From NCBI RefSeq assembly GCF_002929805.1, contig NZ_PJJM01000084.1:1-64000 (forward strand): a stretch of DNA of 64,000 nt, in the 5' to 3' direction. Below are positions 1-10,350 of this stretch, in pieces; position 1 is the stretch's first letter; every line of letters begins with the position of its first letter. The notes below the pieces were generated by a model that was not told the DNA's origin, did no database searches, and saw only the letters and a list, made by a program, of their open reading frames with translations. The position numbers were made by a program, and so were the translations under genes. This DNA comes from Cryobacterium sp. Y50. Lineage in GTDB: Bacteria > Actinomycetota > Actinomycetes > Actinomycetales > Microbacteriaceae.

Positions 1-57
1 TTCGCCATGCTGCGAGACGGCACCCTCTACGAAACTGAACACCAACTCGCTGCTTGA
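1..57 (+). CDS. C-terminal end of an upstream gene (partial)
   Basis: Frame 1 is open from the first base and ends in TGA at 55-57, giving the last 18 residues (FAMLRDGTLYETEHQLAA) of a gene whose body lies left of the window. The tail is too short to assign a family. The strong hairpin at 119-182 lies just downstream and would serve as its terminator. Reality as the end of a gene is inferred only from the open frame and the terminator position. Confidence 0.4.
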   Translation, partial: FAMLRDGTLYETEHQLAA

Positions 58-118
58 CAAAAACATAGGGGCACCCCCCCAACTAGGGGATGGAACGACC
101 CGTCGCCCGAAAACAAAA

Positions 119-182
119 AAGCGGGCAAACGGATGCTTCACCCCGGCATCATCACAGGGGTGAAGTAACTGTTTGCCCGCTT
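119..182. terminator. Bidirectional hairpin terminator between convergent genes
   Basis: An outer 12-bp stem (AAGCGGGCAAAC at 119-130 with its complement at 171-182) encloses a second stem (CTTCACCCC at 136-144 with GGGGTGAAG at 157-165). A-rich sequence precedes it and TT follows it, so it can act on both strands. It sits between the end of the upstream plus-strand gene and the stop of the minus-strand malate synthase. Confidence 0.8.
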
Positions 183-200
183 TCGCGAACGCCGAATAAG

Positions 201-1889
<1,689 letters not shown>

Positions 1890-2156
1890 GGTCTGGCTCC
1901 TTGCGAAAGTAGGTGAAACCGACAGGGGACGAACCCGAATTGCTGTTCGCCCGATCTCAGGCTGAATGGTGGTGGAACGGTTCTGCTTCGGTCGAATCGA
2001 TGGGCGCGAGGGTGGATGCGTTCAGTGTTCAAATCGACGTTACGGGCCTGTGGTCATACTCTGCCGGGTCTGCGCGGTGCAAAACCAAAATATACAGGCA
2101 GAAGAAACCCTGTTCTTCTGATTGTGGAAACTTTTGAATCGTGTGACACTGTGTGA
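1890..2156. promoter_or_regulatory. Divergent aceB/ramB control region
   Basis: This 267-bp gap separates the divergent malate synthase and RamB-like regulator, so it must hold both promoters. It is AT-richer than its surroundings near 2080-2150. Stretches resembling the published RamB box (core ACTTTGCAAA) are TGCAAAA at 2078-2084 and GGAAACTTTTGAA near 2126-2138. Neither is a perfect match, so the operator assignment is an inference from family knowledge and position. Confidence 0.5.
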
Positions 2157-3638
2157 ATGGTTCCCGCTGAAGCCCTCGCCGCCCTGTCATCCCTCGCCGT
2201 CGATGAACCCGAGCTCGACGCGCTCACCCTCGGGCGGCGCATCCGCGAGCTGCGCACAGCCCGTCACCTGACGCTCGACACCCTCGCCGCCGCGATCGAC
2301 CGCGCGCCGTCGCAGGTGTCGATGATGGAGAACGGTAAGCGCGAACCACGCCTCTCCATGCTGCGCACAATTGCCCTCGCCCTCGGCACGACCGTCGATG
2401 AATTGATGCGAACCGATGCCCCCTCCGAACGGGCCGCACTGGAAATCTCGGTTGAGCGCGCCCAGCGCGGCCCGGTGTTTCAAGCGTTGGGTCTGCCCCG
2501 CATTCGTGTGAGTAAGGGGCAGAGCGACGAAACCTTGCACACCATTCTGAGCCTGCACAACGAGATCGACCGACTCAACCGGGAACGAGCCGCGACCCCG
2601 GAGGAAGCCCGGCGGGCCAACTCGGCCCTGCGCCAGATCATGCGGCAGCAGGACAATTATTTTCCGGAGCTCGAGGCCCAGGCCCTCGAAATTCTCACCG
2701 CGGTGGGGCATTCCGGCGGGCCGGTATCGCAGCAGCTCGTTGCCGACATGGCCACCCATCTGGGCTTCTCGCTGCACTACGTCAACGATCTGCCGCACTC
2801 CACCCGGTCGGTTACCGACAAACGCAACGGGCGCATATACCTGCCGACAAACCGCTCGGCCTCGAGGGATTCCCGCTCCCCGATCGTACAAGCCTTCGCC
2901 AGCGAACTGTGCGCGCACGAGGAACCGAAGAATTATGCAGAATTTCTGCGTCAGCGGGTGGAGACGAACTATCTCACCGCAGCCATCCTGCTGCCGGAGC
3001 GTGACGCCGTGCGTATGCTCACCGAGGCGAAAACCCTGCGGCGCATCTCGATGGAAGATCTGCGCGACGCCTTTGCCGTCTCCTACGAAATGGCCGCGCA
3101 CCGCTTCACCAACCTCGCCACCGCCAGGCTCGAAATTCCGGTGCACTTCATGAAGGTGCACGAGTCAGGCACCATCATCAAGGCCTACGAAAACGACAAC
3201 GTGCGCTTTCCCAGCGACGCGCTCGGCGCGGTCGAGGGCACCACCGTTTGCCGCAGCTGGACGGCCCGTACAGTATTCGACGTTGCTGATCGCTTTAGCG
3301 CGTGGTATCAGTACACCGATATGCCGGCCGGAAGCTTCTGGTGCACTTCACGCGTCGAGAAGGCCAAGGAGGGCGAATATTCGGTGAGTGTTGGTGTTCC
3401 ATTCGCCCACGTGAAGTGGTTTCGCGGGCGTGAAACGTCAAACCGCGCCGTGTCGCTCTGCCCGGACGAGTCGTGCTGTCGCCGGGCGCCCCACAACCTG
3501 GCCGACCGCTGGGCCGGGCAGTCCTGGCCGGCCGCGCGCACGCCGACGAGCCTGCTCGCCGCACTGCCCACCGGCACCTTTCCCGGCGTCGACCAGACCG
3601 AGGTCTACCAATTTCTTGAGGCCCACTCTCCGCGCTAA
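2157..3638 (+). CDS. ramB: RamB/ScfR-type acetate-metabolism regulator (XRE HTH + IrrE-like domain)
   Basis: DNA-binding regulator of acetate/short-chain fatty-acid metabolism. An XRE-type helix-turn-helix lies at about residues 24-85 (LGRRIRELRTARHLTLDTLA, then SQVSMMENGKREP). A middle region corresponds to the IrrE/ImmA peptidase-like fold, and the C-terminal domain carries the cysteine cluster CPDESCC typical of RamB-like proteins. The zinc-peptidase HExxH is not present: the equivalent stretch reads ASELCAHEEPKNY, so proteolysis is unlikely. Length 493 aa is normal. Divergence from aceB matches the RamB target relationship known from Corynebacterium. The specific symbol is inferred from homology and context. 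Confidence 0.85.
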   Translation: MVPAEALAALSSLAVDEPELDALTLGRRIRELRTARHLTLDTLAAAIDRAPSQVSMMENGKREPRLSMLRTIALALGTTVDELMRTDAPSERAALEISVERAQRGPVFQALGLPRIRVSKGQSDETLHTILSLHNEIDRLNRERAATPEEARRANSALRQIMRQQDNYFPELEAQALEILTAVGHSGGPVSQQLVADMATHLGFSLHYVNDLPHSTRSVTDKRNGRIYLPTNRSASRDSRSPIVQAFASELCAHEEPKNYAEFLRQRVETNYLTAAILLPERDAVRMLTEAKTLRRISMEDLRDAFAVSYEMAAHRFTNLATARLEIPVHFMKVHESGTIIKAYENDNVRFPSDALGAVEGTTVCRSWTARTVFDVADRFSAWYQYTDMPAGSFWCTSRVEKAKEGEYSVSVGVPFAHVKWFRGRETSNRAVSLCPDESCCRRAPHNLADRWAGQSWPAARTPTSLLAALPTGTFPGVDQTEVYQFLEAHSPR

Positions 3639-3687
3639 TCCTCGATCGATTTGCGGAGGGCCAGAAGTTAGACGTTGGGCGTGAGAT

Positions 3688-4302
3688 TTAGGCTGCATTA
3701 AACCGGTGAGCGTCGTTCACTCCGTCACCCACCATCGCCACGACGTAGCTCTCAGCCTGAAGACCGAACACAAGGTCGAGTTTGTCTTCGGGCAGGAACG
3801 AAGCGTGAATCTCATAAACGCCGGTGATAGACCCGACGACGTTCGCGGCCAGCGATGAGTCGCCGGTCAGCCTGACGACTCGTTTCGCACCGCCAGCGTG
3901 CAGGTTCGTGCCCATCTGGGCGGCGCCAGGTCGCACTTCATCGGCAACGCCGATAACACGAGCAGCGGTTTCGTCGATGGTGACAATCGTCGGCGTGCGG
4001 CCTGCCTCGGCCGGTTCGTTGGCGGCGCGCGCTGCGGCGCCCATATCCACGCTCCCGCACTGCGCGGGTGGCGCCGGATTTCCAATCACAACGCGGTGGA
4101 CGTTGGTGGCGACCGCGATGCCCTGGTCGGGGACCGGTTCAGTTGACTCCGGCAAACCGGTGAGGTCTGGCCCTTCGTGTCGTACGGCATCCAGTATCGT
4201 GCGGGCCAGCGGATGCTCAGGGCCGGCTTCGGCGCGCCCCGCCCAACCCAGTACCTGCTCACGGGTCATGCTCGCTACAGCACGATCACGTCGGTTACCC
4301 AC
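3688..4302 (-). pseudogene. Relic of a heavy-metal P1B-type ATPase (cytoplasmic domains only)
   Basis: The 204-residue frame resembles the nucleotide-binding and phosphorylation-domain end of a metal-transporting P-type ATPase: EHPLA (the conserved HP motif of P1B pumps) near residue 30 and MVGDGVNDA near the end. The DKTGT phosphorylation motif, the metal-binding CPC transmembrane segment and all membrane helices are absent. The protein stops nine residues after MVGDGVND, where an intact pump continues into its last helices. Intact pumps are about 650-750 aa, so this cannot pump ions. It is read as a remnant truncated at both ends. Confidence 0.8.
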
Positions 4303-4594
4303 GAATCAACCGGGAAATGCTCAACGAAACAGCGTTGAGGCCAAGGCCCACGACGACCCGGCGCCGGGGGAATCACTGGGTTTACTGCTGGGGACTACTG
4401 GGGTCTGGGCATCCGCTTAAAAAGAAGAACAAACCGGTACGTTGTTGGCGTCAGTCCTAGCTAATATTGGTACACGTGAGGGTGGTGTCGGTCGAGGCAC
4501 ACGCTTACCGTTCCACGCACCAGAGAGTTTCGGTTGTGAACGTCAGTCCCACGTTTCAGTCGATGCTCTCGCCCTACTGAAATGCGAGCTGACC
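4303..4594. other. Non-coding stretch after the ATPase relic
   Basis: About 290 bp without a supportable gene between the P-type ATPase relic and the chosen start of the ABC ATPase-like gene. The frame of the latter is open back to a TTG at 4442, so part of this stretch could be its N-terminus. No missing ATPase parts are recognised on the minus strand here. Confidence 0.4.
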
Positions 4595-5551
4595 ATGTGT
4601 GATGCTCGCGCTGTGCTGCGTCGGATCAATCTTGCCGTGCGGGCAGGAATCCCCTCGGCCGAGGCGGCACTCACTCCGCCGGACGAATGGCTCGACCCCG
4701 CCCCACCGGCTGCACCGACCGCGGAGACCACGGCTCCGCTGCCGTCCCACTGGTTTCGCTCGGCGGCTGTGCTGGACGTGCGCGGACTGCGCATTGCTGC
4801 GGGAGCCCGACCCGACGCACCGTTGCTGGTCAACGGCATCTCACTTTCCATTACCCGAGGTGAAGCGGTCGGGCTGGTCGGTGACGCCAGTTCCGGAGCC
4901 CTCGAGGTCGCACAGTGCATCGCCGGGCTGCTGCCGGCACCGGCGGTGATCCGTTCCGGGTCGATTCTGTTCAACGGCGGGGAGCTGGTTGGGCTGCCCC
5001 CACGACCGCGGGACCGGCCGCGGTACGCGAAGATCGCCTACCTGCCACGCGATCCACTCGGCAGTCTCGACCACGGAGTGACCGTCGGAACACAACTGAC
5101 CGCACCGTTGCGCTTCCTCGGCCTGGCCAAGACGGCCGCCTATGATCGATCGTTAGCGCTGCTGGATCAGGCGGGTGTCGAGCGCCCCGAGCACACGTTC
5201 ACGTCCTACCCGCATCAGCTGTCGCACCTGGTCGCGCAGCGCGTGCACATTGCCGCTTCACTTGCGGGCAAACCCGACCTCGTCGTGGCCGATAACCCCA
5301 CAGACACCCTGGACGCGTCAGACAGCTCAGACATTTTGGACCTGCTGCGGGTGCTGCAGCGCGACAATGGGCTGACGATGATCATGGTGACGCGTTCGAT
5401 CAGCGTGGCGGCGCTGACGTGCCAGCGGGTCGCCGTTGTTCAGGCCGGCGCAATCGTGGAATATGCCTCGGTCGCCGAACTCTTCGGCTCACCGAAGCAT
5501 CCGTATTCCCGAGAGCTGCTGTCTGCGGGGCAGGCGCACCCCACCGTTTAG
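4595..5551 (+). CDS. OppD/DppD-like ABC ATPase with eroded catalytic motifs
   Basis: The fold and C-terminal region (SPKHPYSRELLSA) match oligopeptide-type ABC ATPases, but every catalytic motif is altered. The Walker A is GDASSGALE instead of GxSGSGKS. The signature is QLSHLVAQR instead of LSGGQxQR. The Walker B end is VVADNPTDTLD, with the catalytic Glu replaced by Asn. The switch histidine is lost in MVTRSIS. Despite this the frame is intact over about 320 codons with normal codon use, so it looks maintained rather than decaying; it may bind a partner without hydrolysing ATP. No permease or binding-protein gene is adjacent. The start is uncertain: ATG 4595 is preferred, and the frame is open upstream to 4442. 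Confidence 0.65.
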   Translation: MCDARAVLRRINLAVRAGIPSAEAALTPPDEWLDPAPPAAPTAETTAPLPSHWFRSAAVLDVRGLRIAAGARPDAPLLVNGISLSITRGEAVGLVGDASSGALEVAQCIAGLLPAPAVIRSGSILFNGGELVGLPPRPRDRPRYAKIAYLPRDPLGSLDHGVTVGTQLTAPLRFLGLAKTAAYDRSLALLDQAGVERPEHTFTSYPHQLSHLVAQRVHIAASLAGKPDLVVADNPTDTLDASDSSDILDLLRVLQRDNGLTMIMVTRSISVAALTCQRVAVVQAGAIVEYASVAELFGSPKHPYSRELLSAGQAHPTV

Positions 5552-5639
5552 CTTGGGGATCTAATCATTGCATTCCGAATGATTTGCGGTATCGTCACGG
5601 TAGGGCGTCGCTGCCCACCCCGGCTTTCGAAAGGACCAC

Positions 5640-7073
5640 ATGTCTATCCGTGAACTCCGAAATTTTGTCAATGGGGATTACGCCGCGTCTACGGCCAGTG
5701 AGCAGCTGGACATCATCAACCCTGCCACGGAAGAGGTCTTCGCACGCACGCCGATCTCGACCGAAGCCGACGTGGCCGGGGCCTATGGGGCCGCCGCGAC
5801 CGCGTTCGAGACCTGGGGCGAGACCACTCCGAGTGAACGTCAGCTCGCGCTGCTCAAGTTCGCGGACGCCCTGGAGTCGCGGGCCGAAGAACTCGCCGAC
5901 GCCGAGTGTGAGAACACCGGTAAGCCCCGCGCCGGCATCGTGGGCGACGAGGTCGAGGTCATGATCGACCAGGTGCGCTTCTTCGCCGGAGCCGCCCGCC
6001 TGCTCGAAGGCAAGGCCGCCAGCGAGTATCTGAAAGACCACACCTCGTTCGTACGGCGCGAGCCGATCGGTGTTGTCGGCCAGGTTACGCCGTGGAACTA
6101 CCCTATGATGATGGCGATCTGGAAGATCGCCCCAGCTCTGGCTGCCGGCAACACCGTCGTGCTCAAACCGAGCGACTCGACCCCGGTCTCGACCCTGCTG
6201 CTGGCCGAGATCGCCTCCGAGTTTCTGCCGGCCGGAACCTTCAACGTCGTGACCGGAAACCGCGACACCGGTCGAGCCCTGGTGACCAACCGAACCCCGC
6301 AGCTAGTGTCGATCACCGGTTCCGTGCGGGCGGGTATGGAGGTGGCCTGCGCCGCCGCGCTTGACCTCAAGCGCGTTCACCTGGAACTTGGCGGCAAGGC
6401 GCCGGTAATTGTGTTCAATGACGCCGACATCCAGCAAGCCGTCGAGGGCATCGCCGCCGCCGCGTTCTACAACGGCGGCCAGGACTGCACTGCGGCCACC
6501 CGGGTGCTCGTGCAGGAGGGCGTCCACGACGAGTTCGTCGCTGCCCTCGCTGCCTATGCCAAGGACAACGCCCGCACCGGCGCACCGCTCGACGAGGGCA
6601 TTCTGTTTGGCGCACTGTCGAGCGCCGATCAGCTTGCGCGGGTGCAGGGCGTCATCGAACGCCTGCCCGCCCACGCCACACTCGCGCTCGGTGGCCACCG
6701 CCAGGGCAGCACCGGCTATTTTCACGAGGCGACCATCGTGTCGAACCTGCTGCAGACCGACGAGGCCGTGCAGAACGAAATCTTCGGCCCGGTCATCACG
6801 GCACAGAAGTTCACCGATGAGGCGCAGGCCCTGGCCTGGGCTAACGATGTTCAGTATGGGCTCGCTTCGTCGGTCTGGACCTCGAATCACGGTGTCGCGA
6901 TGCGGATGGCGAAGAACCTCGACTTTGGCTGTGTTTGGATCAACACGCACATTCCGTTGGTGGCCGAGATGCCGCATGGCGGGTTCAAGCACTCCGGCTA
7001 CGGCAAGGACCTTTCCATGTACGGGCTCGAGGACTATACCCGCATCAAGCACGTCATGAGCTACATCGGCTAA
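5640..7073 (+). CDS. patD: Gamma-aminobutyraldehyde dehydrogenase
   Basis: NAD-dependent aldehyde dehydrogenase of 477 aa. N153 (in TPWNYP), K176 (VVLKPSDS), E249 (HLELGGK) and the catalytic C283 (GGQDCTAATR) are all present. The C-terminal NTHIPLVAEMPHGGFKHSGY is characteristic of the aminobutyraldehyde/betaine-aldehyde branch (PatD/Prr), which oxidises 4-aminobutanal from putrescine to GABA. A GAAAGGA ribosome site lies before ATG 5640. It stands alone, followed by a strong hairpin at 7211-7252; no putrescine aminotransferase is adjacent, so substrate specificity is inferred from motifs only. Confidence 0.88.
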   Translation: MSIRELRNFVNGDYAASTASEQLDIINPATEEVFARTPISTEADVAGAYGAAATAFETWGETTPSERQLALLKFADALESRAEELADAECENTGKPRAGIVGDEVEVMIDQVRFFAGAARLLEGKAASEYLKDHTSFVRREPIGVVGQVTPWNYPMMMAIWKIAPALAAGNTVVLKPSDSTPVSTLLLAEIASEFLPAGTFNVVTGNRDTGRALVTNRTPQLVSITGSVRAGMEVACAAALDLKRVHLELGGKAPVIVFNDADIQQAVEGIAAAAFYNGGQDCTAATRVLVQEGVHDEFVAALAAYAKDNARTGAPLDEGILFGALSSADQLARVQGVIERLPAHATLALGGHRQGSTGYFHEATIVSNLLQTDEAVQNEIFGPVITAQKFTDEAQALAWANDVQYGLASSVWTSNHGVAMRMAKNLDFGCVWINTHIPLVAEMPHGGFKHSGYGKDLSMYGLEDYTRIKHVMSYIG

Positions 7074-7210
7074 TTCGCCGGCAGTCGACCGATGTTCGCC
7101 TTTCCCGGCTCTTGCGAGACGGAAGTTGCGCGACCGGCACGGCGTTGGGTCATTTGCACGCAGCGCAAGCCGCTATCGTCACCACCGTTTACCGCCAGCA
7201 GTATCCACTT

Positions 7211-7252
7211 AAATAAGGTCGGGCCCGTCCGAAGACGGGCCCGACCTTATTT
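7211..7252. terminator. Bidirectional terminator between patD and rplA
   Basis: A perfect 19-bp stem (7211-7229 with 7234-7252) closes a CGAA tetraloop. A-rich DNA on the left and T-rich DNA on the right make it work in both directions. It separates two convergent genes. Confidence 0.92.
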
Positions 7253-7263
7253 CTAACGGTTAC

Positions 7264-7953
7264 TTAGATGCTGTTCACATCGAGCGGGATACCAGGACCG
7301 AAGGTGGTCGAGACGACGCCCTTCGTGATGTAACGGCCCTTGGACGAGCTCGGCTTGAGACGAACAACTTCTTCGAGCGCTGCGGAGATGTTCTCGTTAA
7401 GCTGCTCGACGGAGAAGGATGCCTTGCCAACGACGAAGTGCACGTTGGAGTGCTTGTCGACGCGGAATTCGATCTTTCCACCCTTGATGTCGGACACGGC
7501 CTTGGCGACGTCGGGTGTCACGGTTCCGGTCTTCGGGTTCGGCATGAGGCCGCGCGGGCCGAGGACCTTTCCGAGACGACCTACCTTACCCATGAGCTCG
7601 GGGGTCGAGACGGCAGAGTCGAACGAGGTGTAACCAGCGGCTACCTTCTCGATGAGCTCGTCGCCACCGACCTCGTCGGCGCCGGCTGCGATAGCGGCTT
7701 CGGCGGCGGGGCCGGTTGCGAAGACGATGACGCGGGCGGTGCGGCCGGTACCGTGCGGGAGAATGACGGTTCCACGGACCATCTGGTCGGCCTTGCGCGG
7801 GTCGACTCCGAGGCGGAGGGCGACCTCAACCGTGGAGTTGAACTTTGCGGAGCCGGTCTCCTTGGCGAGGGCTACGGCCTCGGCGGGGGTGAAGACGTTG
7901 TCTTCGCCGATTTTCGCGGCGGAGGCGCGGTACGCCTTTGACTTGGTTGCCAT
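7264..7953 (-). CDS. rplA: 50S ribosomal protein L1
   Basis: Large-subunit protein forming the L1 stalk on 23S rRNA; it also acts as a translational repressor of the L11 operon in many bacteria. At 229 aa it has the full family length, with the conserved region [14 protein letters not shown] and the [11 protein letters not shown] segment. It is the last gene of the secE-nusG-rplK-rplA block, 122 bp downstream of rplK and ending 11 bp from the hairpin at 7211-7252. Confidence 0.98.
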   Translation of the reverse strand: MATKSKAYRASAAKIGEDNVFTPAEAVALAKETGSAKFNSTVEVALRLGVDPRKADQMVRGTVILPHGTGRTARVIVFATGPAAEAAIAAGADEVGGDELIEKVAAGYTSFDSAVSTPELMGKVGRLGKVLGPRGLMPNPKTGTVTPDVAKAVSDIKGGKIEFRVDKHSNVHFVVGKASFSVEQLNENISAALEEVVRLKPSSSKGRYITKGVVSTTFGPGIPLDVNSI

Positions 7954-8075
7954 GTGAAATCTCCTGTATGTACTTCAGAGTGTGGTGCGAGCCTGGCTGG
8001 CTCTTCCACTAATTGCTTAGGGTGCTCAGGCGCCGAATGGCGCCGAAACGGAGTTAGTGCTTGAGCGCTGCGTGC

Positions 8076-8507
8076 CTAGGCGCTGACCGTGATGCCCATG
8101 GAGCGGGCGGTTCCGGCGATGATCTTCGCGGCGGCGTCGATGTCGTTGGCGTTGAGGTCAACCATCTTCGTCTCGGCGATCTCGCGGACCTGGGCCTGGG
8201 TGAGGGTGGCAACCTTGACGGTGTGCGGGGTTCCGCTGCCCTTGGCGACTCCGGCGGCCTTCTTGATGAGCTCCGCTGCGGGCGGGGTCTTCAGGATGAA
8301 GGTGAACGAACGGTCGTCGTATACGGTGATCTCAACCGGGATGACGTTGCCGCGCTGAGCTTCGGTCGCCGCGTTATAGGCCTTGCAGAATTCCATGATG
8401 TTAACGCCGTGCTGACCCAGTGCCGGCCCGATGGGCGGTGCGGGGTTGGCTGCGCCGGCCTTGATCTGAAGTTTGATCAGACCGGTAACCTTCTTCTTCG
8501 GTGCCAT
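8076..8507 (-). CDS. rplK: 50S ribosomal protein L11
   Basis: Binds the GTPase-associated centre of 23S rRNA and is needed for stringent-response signalling. At 143 aa, it has the N-terminal [19 protein letters not shown] region and the C-terminal RNA-binding domain ending GTARSMGI. It lies between nusG (119 bp upstream) and rplA on the same strand, the usual order. Confidence 0.98.
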   Translation of the reverse strand: MAPKKKVTGLIKLQIKAGAANPAPPIGPALGQHGVNIMEFCKAYNAATEAQRGNVIPVEITVYDDRSFTFILKTPPAAELIKKAAGVAKGSGTPHTVKVATLTQAQVREIAETKMVDLNANDIDAAAKIIAGTARSMGITVSA

Positions 8508-8626
8508 TGTGTTGTCCTTCGTATTGATGTGCGAGCAGCCCGAAGGCGGCTCTCCCGGCGGCCCGGATGGGCCCCGGTGGTTTTGGGAAACCAGCGTGGA
8601 TGACCCTTATCGGGGCATCCGTTTGG

Positions 8627-9580
8627 TTAGAGCTTGGTGACCTGGTCGAAGCTGAGCTCGACCGGCGTCTCGCGTTCGAACAGGGAAACGAGCACGATGA
8701 GCTTGCCGCTCTCCGGCTTGATCTCGCTGATCGAACCGGGCAGGCCCGCGAACGAGCCTTCCTTGATCGTGATGGTCTCGCCGATTTCGTAGTCGACCTC
8801 TGCAGCGATGACGCGCTGCGCCGACTTTCCGGGGGCACCGCCAGCCTTGGTCGGGGCTTCGACGATTTCGACGAGTCCCTTGAGCATGCCGAAGGCCTCT
8901 TCGAAGCGCAGCGGCGTGGGGTTGTGGGCGTTGCCGACGAAGCCGGTCACACCGGGGGTGTGGCGAACTACCGACCAGCTGTCTTCGTCGAGGTCCATGC
9001 GCACGAGCACGTAGCCAGGGATACGCACGCGAGTGACCATCTTGCGCTGGCCATTCTTGATCTCGACGACATCTTCCATGGGAACTTCGCACTGGTAGAT
9101 GAAATCTTCCATCGCCATCGACTGCTTGCGGTTCTCAATGTTCGACTTCACGCGACGCTCGAAACCCGCGTAGGAGTGAATGACATACCACTTGCCCGGC
9201 AGAAAGCGTAATTCCTTGCGGAAGGCTTCGTAGGGGTCGACCTCGGCATCGTCTTCTGCATCTTCTGCGTTGACGAGCTTGTCCTCGTCTTCAACGGCTT
9301 CGACGGAGGCATCGGCCTCTTCGGCGGAATCAATGTCGAGAGCGTCGTCGACAATGGCGTCAGCTTCGGGATCTGCGGACCCTGCCAGGGCATCGAGAGC
9401 GGCGTCGAGGTTGACCTCAACGTCGTCGTTCTCACCCATGACGTGCAGGGCGACCTGCTCGGCGGCCTCTACGGAGTCTTCCTCGGCCGCGAGGGTACTG
9501 CCCTCTTGCGCTTCGTCGTCCTCGGAGGACTGCTCGGCGGCAGTGGCCCAGTCGACATCGTCGTGCTTCGTCTCAGTCAC
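8627..9580 (-). CDS. nusG: Transcription termination/antitermination factor NusG with long acidic N-terminal extension
   Basis: Links RNA polymerase with Rho or the ribosome. The conserved NGN domain begins near residue 131 ([17 protein letters not shown]) and the C-terminal KOW domain reads [14 protein letters not shown], ending at QVTKL. About 125 residues before the NGN domain are extremely acidic (many Asp, Glu and Ala) and look disordered; NusG is about 180 aa in E. coli, but actinobacterial NusG often carries such an extension. It is in the order secE-nusG-rplK-rplA on the minus strand, 100 bp after secE. Confidence 0.97.
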   Translation of the reverse strand: MTETKHDDVDWATAAEQSSEDDEAQEGSTLAAEEDSVEAAEQVALHVMGENDDVEVNLDAALDALAGSADPEADAIVDDALDIDSAEEADASVEAVEDEDKLVNAEDAEDDAEVDPYEAFRKELRFLPGKWYVIHSYAGFERRVKSNIENRKQSMAMEDFIYQCEVPMEDVVEIKNGQRKMVTRVRIPGYVLVRMDLDEDSWSVVRHTPGVTGFVGNAHNPTPLRFEEAFGMLKGLVEIVEAPTKAGGAPGKSAQRVIAAEVDYEIGETITIKEGSFAGLPGSISEIKPESGKLIVLVSLFERETPVELSFDQVTKL

Positions 9581-9680
9581 TAAATCTCAATCCTTATTTG
9601 TTCTACGTGTTCAAGTTGTGCGGGCACGGGTGCCGTTGATGCTTGGCGGTCCGATTCAAAGCGGATGCCGGTGGCGCGAG

Positions 9681-9953
9681 TTACCCCGGCGTTCCGAAGA
9701 CGTAGAGAACGGCGAGGCCGAACACCCAGTCCAGGAGCGACACGATGCCCATCATGATGACAACGAAGACGAGCACGACGCCGGTATAGCTCAGCAGCTC
9801 TTTACGAGTCGGAGTGACTACCTTGCGCAGTTCTGCGAAGACCTGCTTGATAAACAGGGACAGCCGAGCGAAAGGACCGCGATGTGACTCGCGTGCCATT
9901 CGTGCGTTTGCGACGACTTCCTCACCGGGTTCGTCGACAACTTTTCGGGCCAC
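9681..9953 (-). CDS. secE: Preprotein translocase subunit SecE
   Basis: Clamp subunit of the SecYEG channel. At 90 aa, it has a basic cytoplasmic N-terminus, the conserved amphipathic segment with FAELRKVVTPTRKEL, and a single C-terminal membrane helix. It is placed between tRNA-Trp and nusG, a conserved actinobacterial arrangement. Confidence 0.96.
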   Translation of the reverse strand: MARKVVDEPGEEVVANARMARESHRGPFARLSLFIKQVFAELRKVVTPTRKELLSYTGVVLVFVVIMMGIVSLLDWVFGLAVLYVFGTPG

Positions 9954-9995
9954 CTGTTTACACCTCTCATGGTCGGCGGACTAACCACCGATGTG

Positions 9996-10068
9996 CAGGG
10001 CGGACAGGACTCGAACCTGCAACCTGCGGTTTTGGAGACCGCTGCTCTACCAATTGAGCCACCACCCT
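9996..10068 (-). tRNA. trnW: tRNA-Trp (anticodon CCA)
   Basis: On the minus strand the 73 nt fold as a full cloverleaf. The acceptor AGGGTGG pairs with CCGCCCT. The D-arm is GCTCAATTGGTAGAGC. The anticodon loop CTCCAAA reads CCA. The T-arm is CAGGTTCGAGTCCTG, with discriminator G; the 3' CCA is not encoded. It lies immediately upstream of secE, as in other actinobacteria. Confidence 0.96.
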
Positions 10069-10350
10069 ATAGGAGTAAACTTACCCTGCTTGCTGCACCT
10101 CAATTGCTTAGAAAAAGGCACAGAAAAGCATGGCAGAATTCAACTACCTTCAACCAGTCTAGGTCACGGACCGGCCACTGTAAAGCTGAGGCGAACTTAC
10201 TCGAGGAGCGAGCCATCGCTTCCTTGTCAGCTTGGCACACGAACCCTCGAGGGCGCACCCCCGGAGGAGTAAGCTCTCATCGATTGATCTAGTGTCACGC
10301 ACCCGAGCAGCGCTAACTTTCTCATGGGAACGCTCGGCCGGAACCCGGAA
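10069..10350. other. Gene-free interval upstream of tRNA-Trp
   Basis: About 280 bp with no supportable gene. It must hold the minus-strand promoter of tRNA-Trp/secE; no clear terminator for the desaturase ending at 10351 is seen. Short open frames here have no recognisable family or ribosome site. Confidence 0.5.

Noticed and set aside
2187..3161. Long minus-strand frame opposite ramB
   Set aside because: Antisense shadow with His/Arg-rich low-complexity composition; the plus strand carries a clear protein family.
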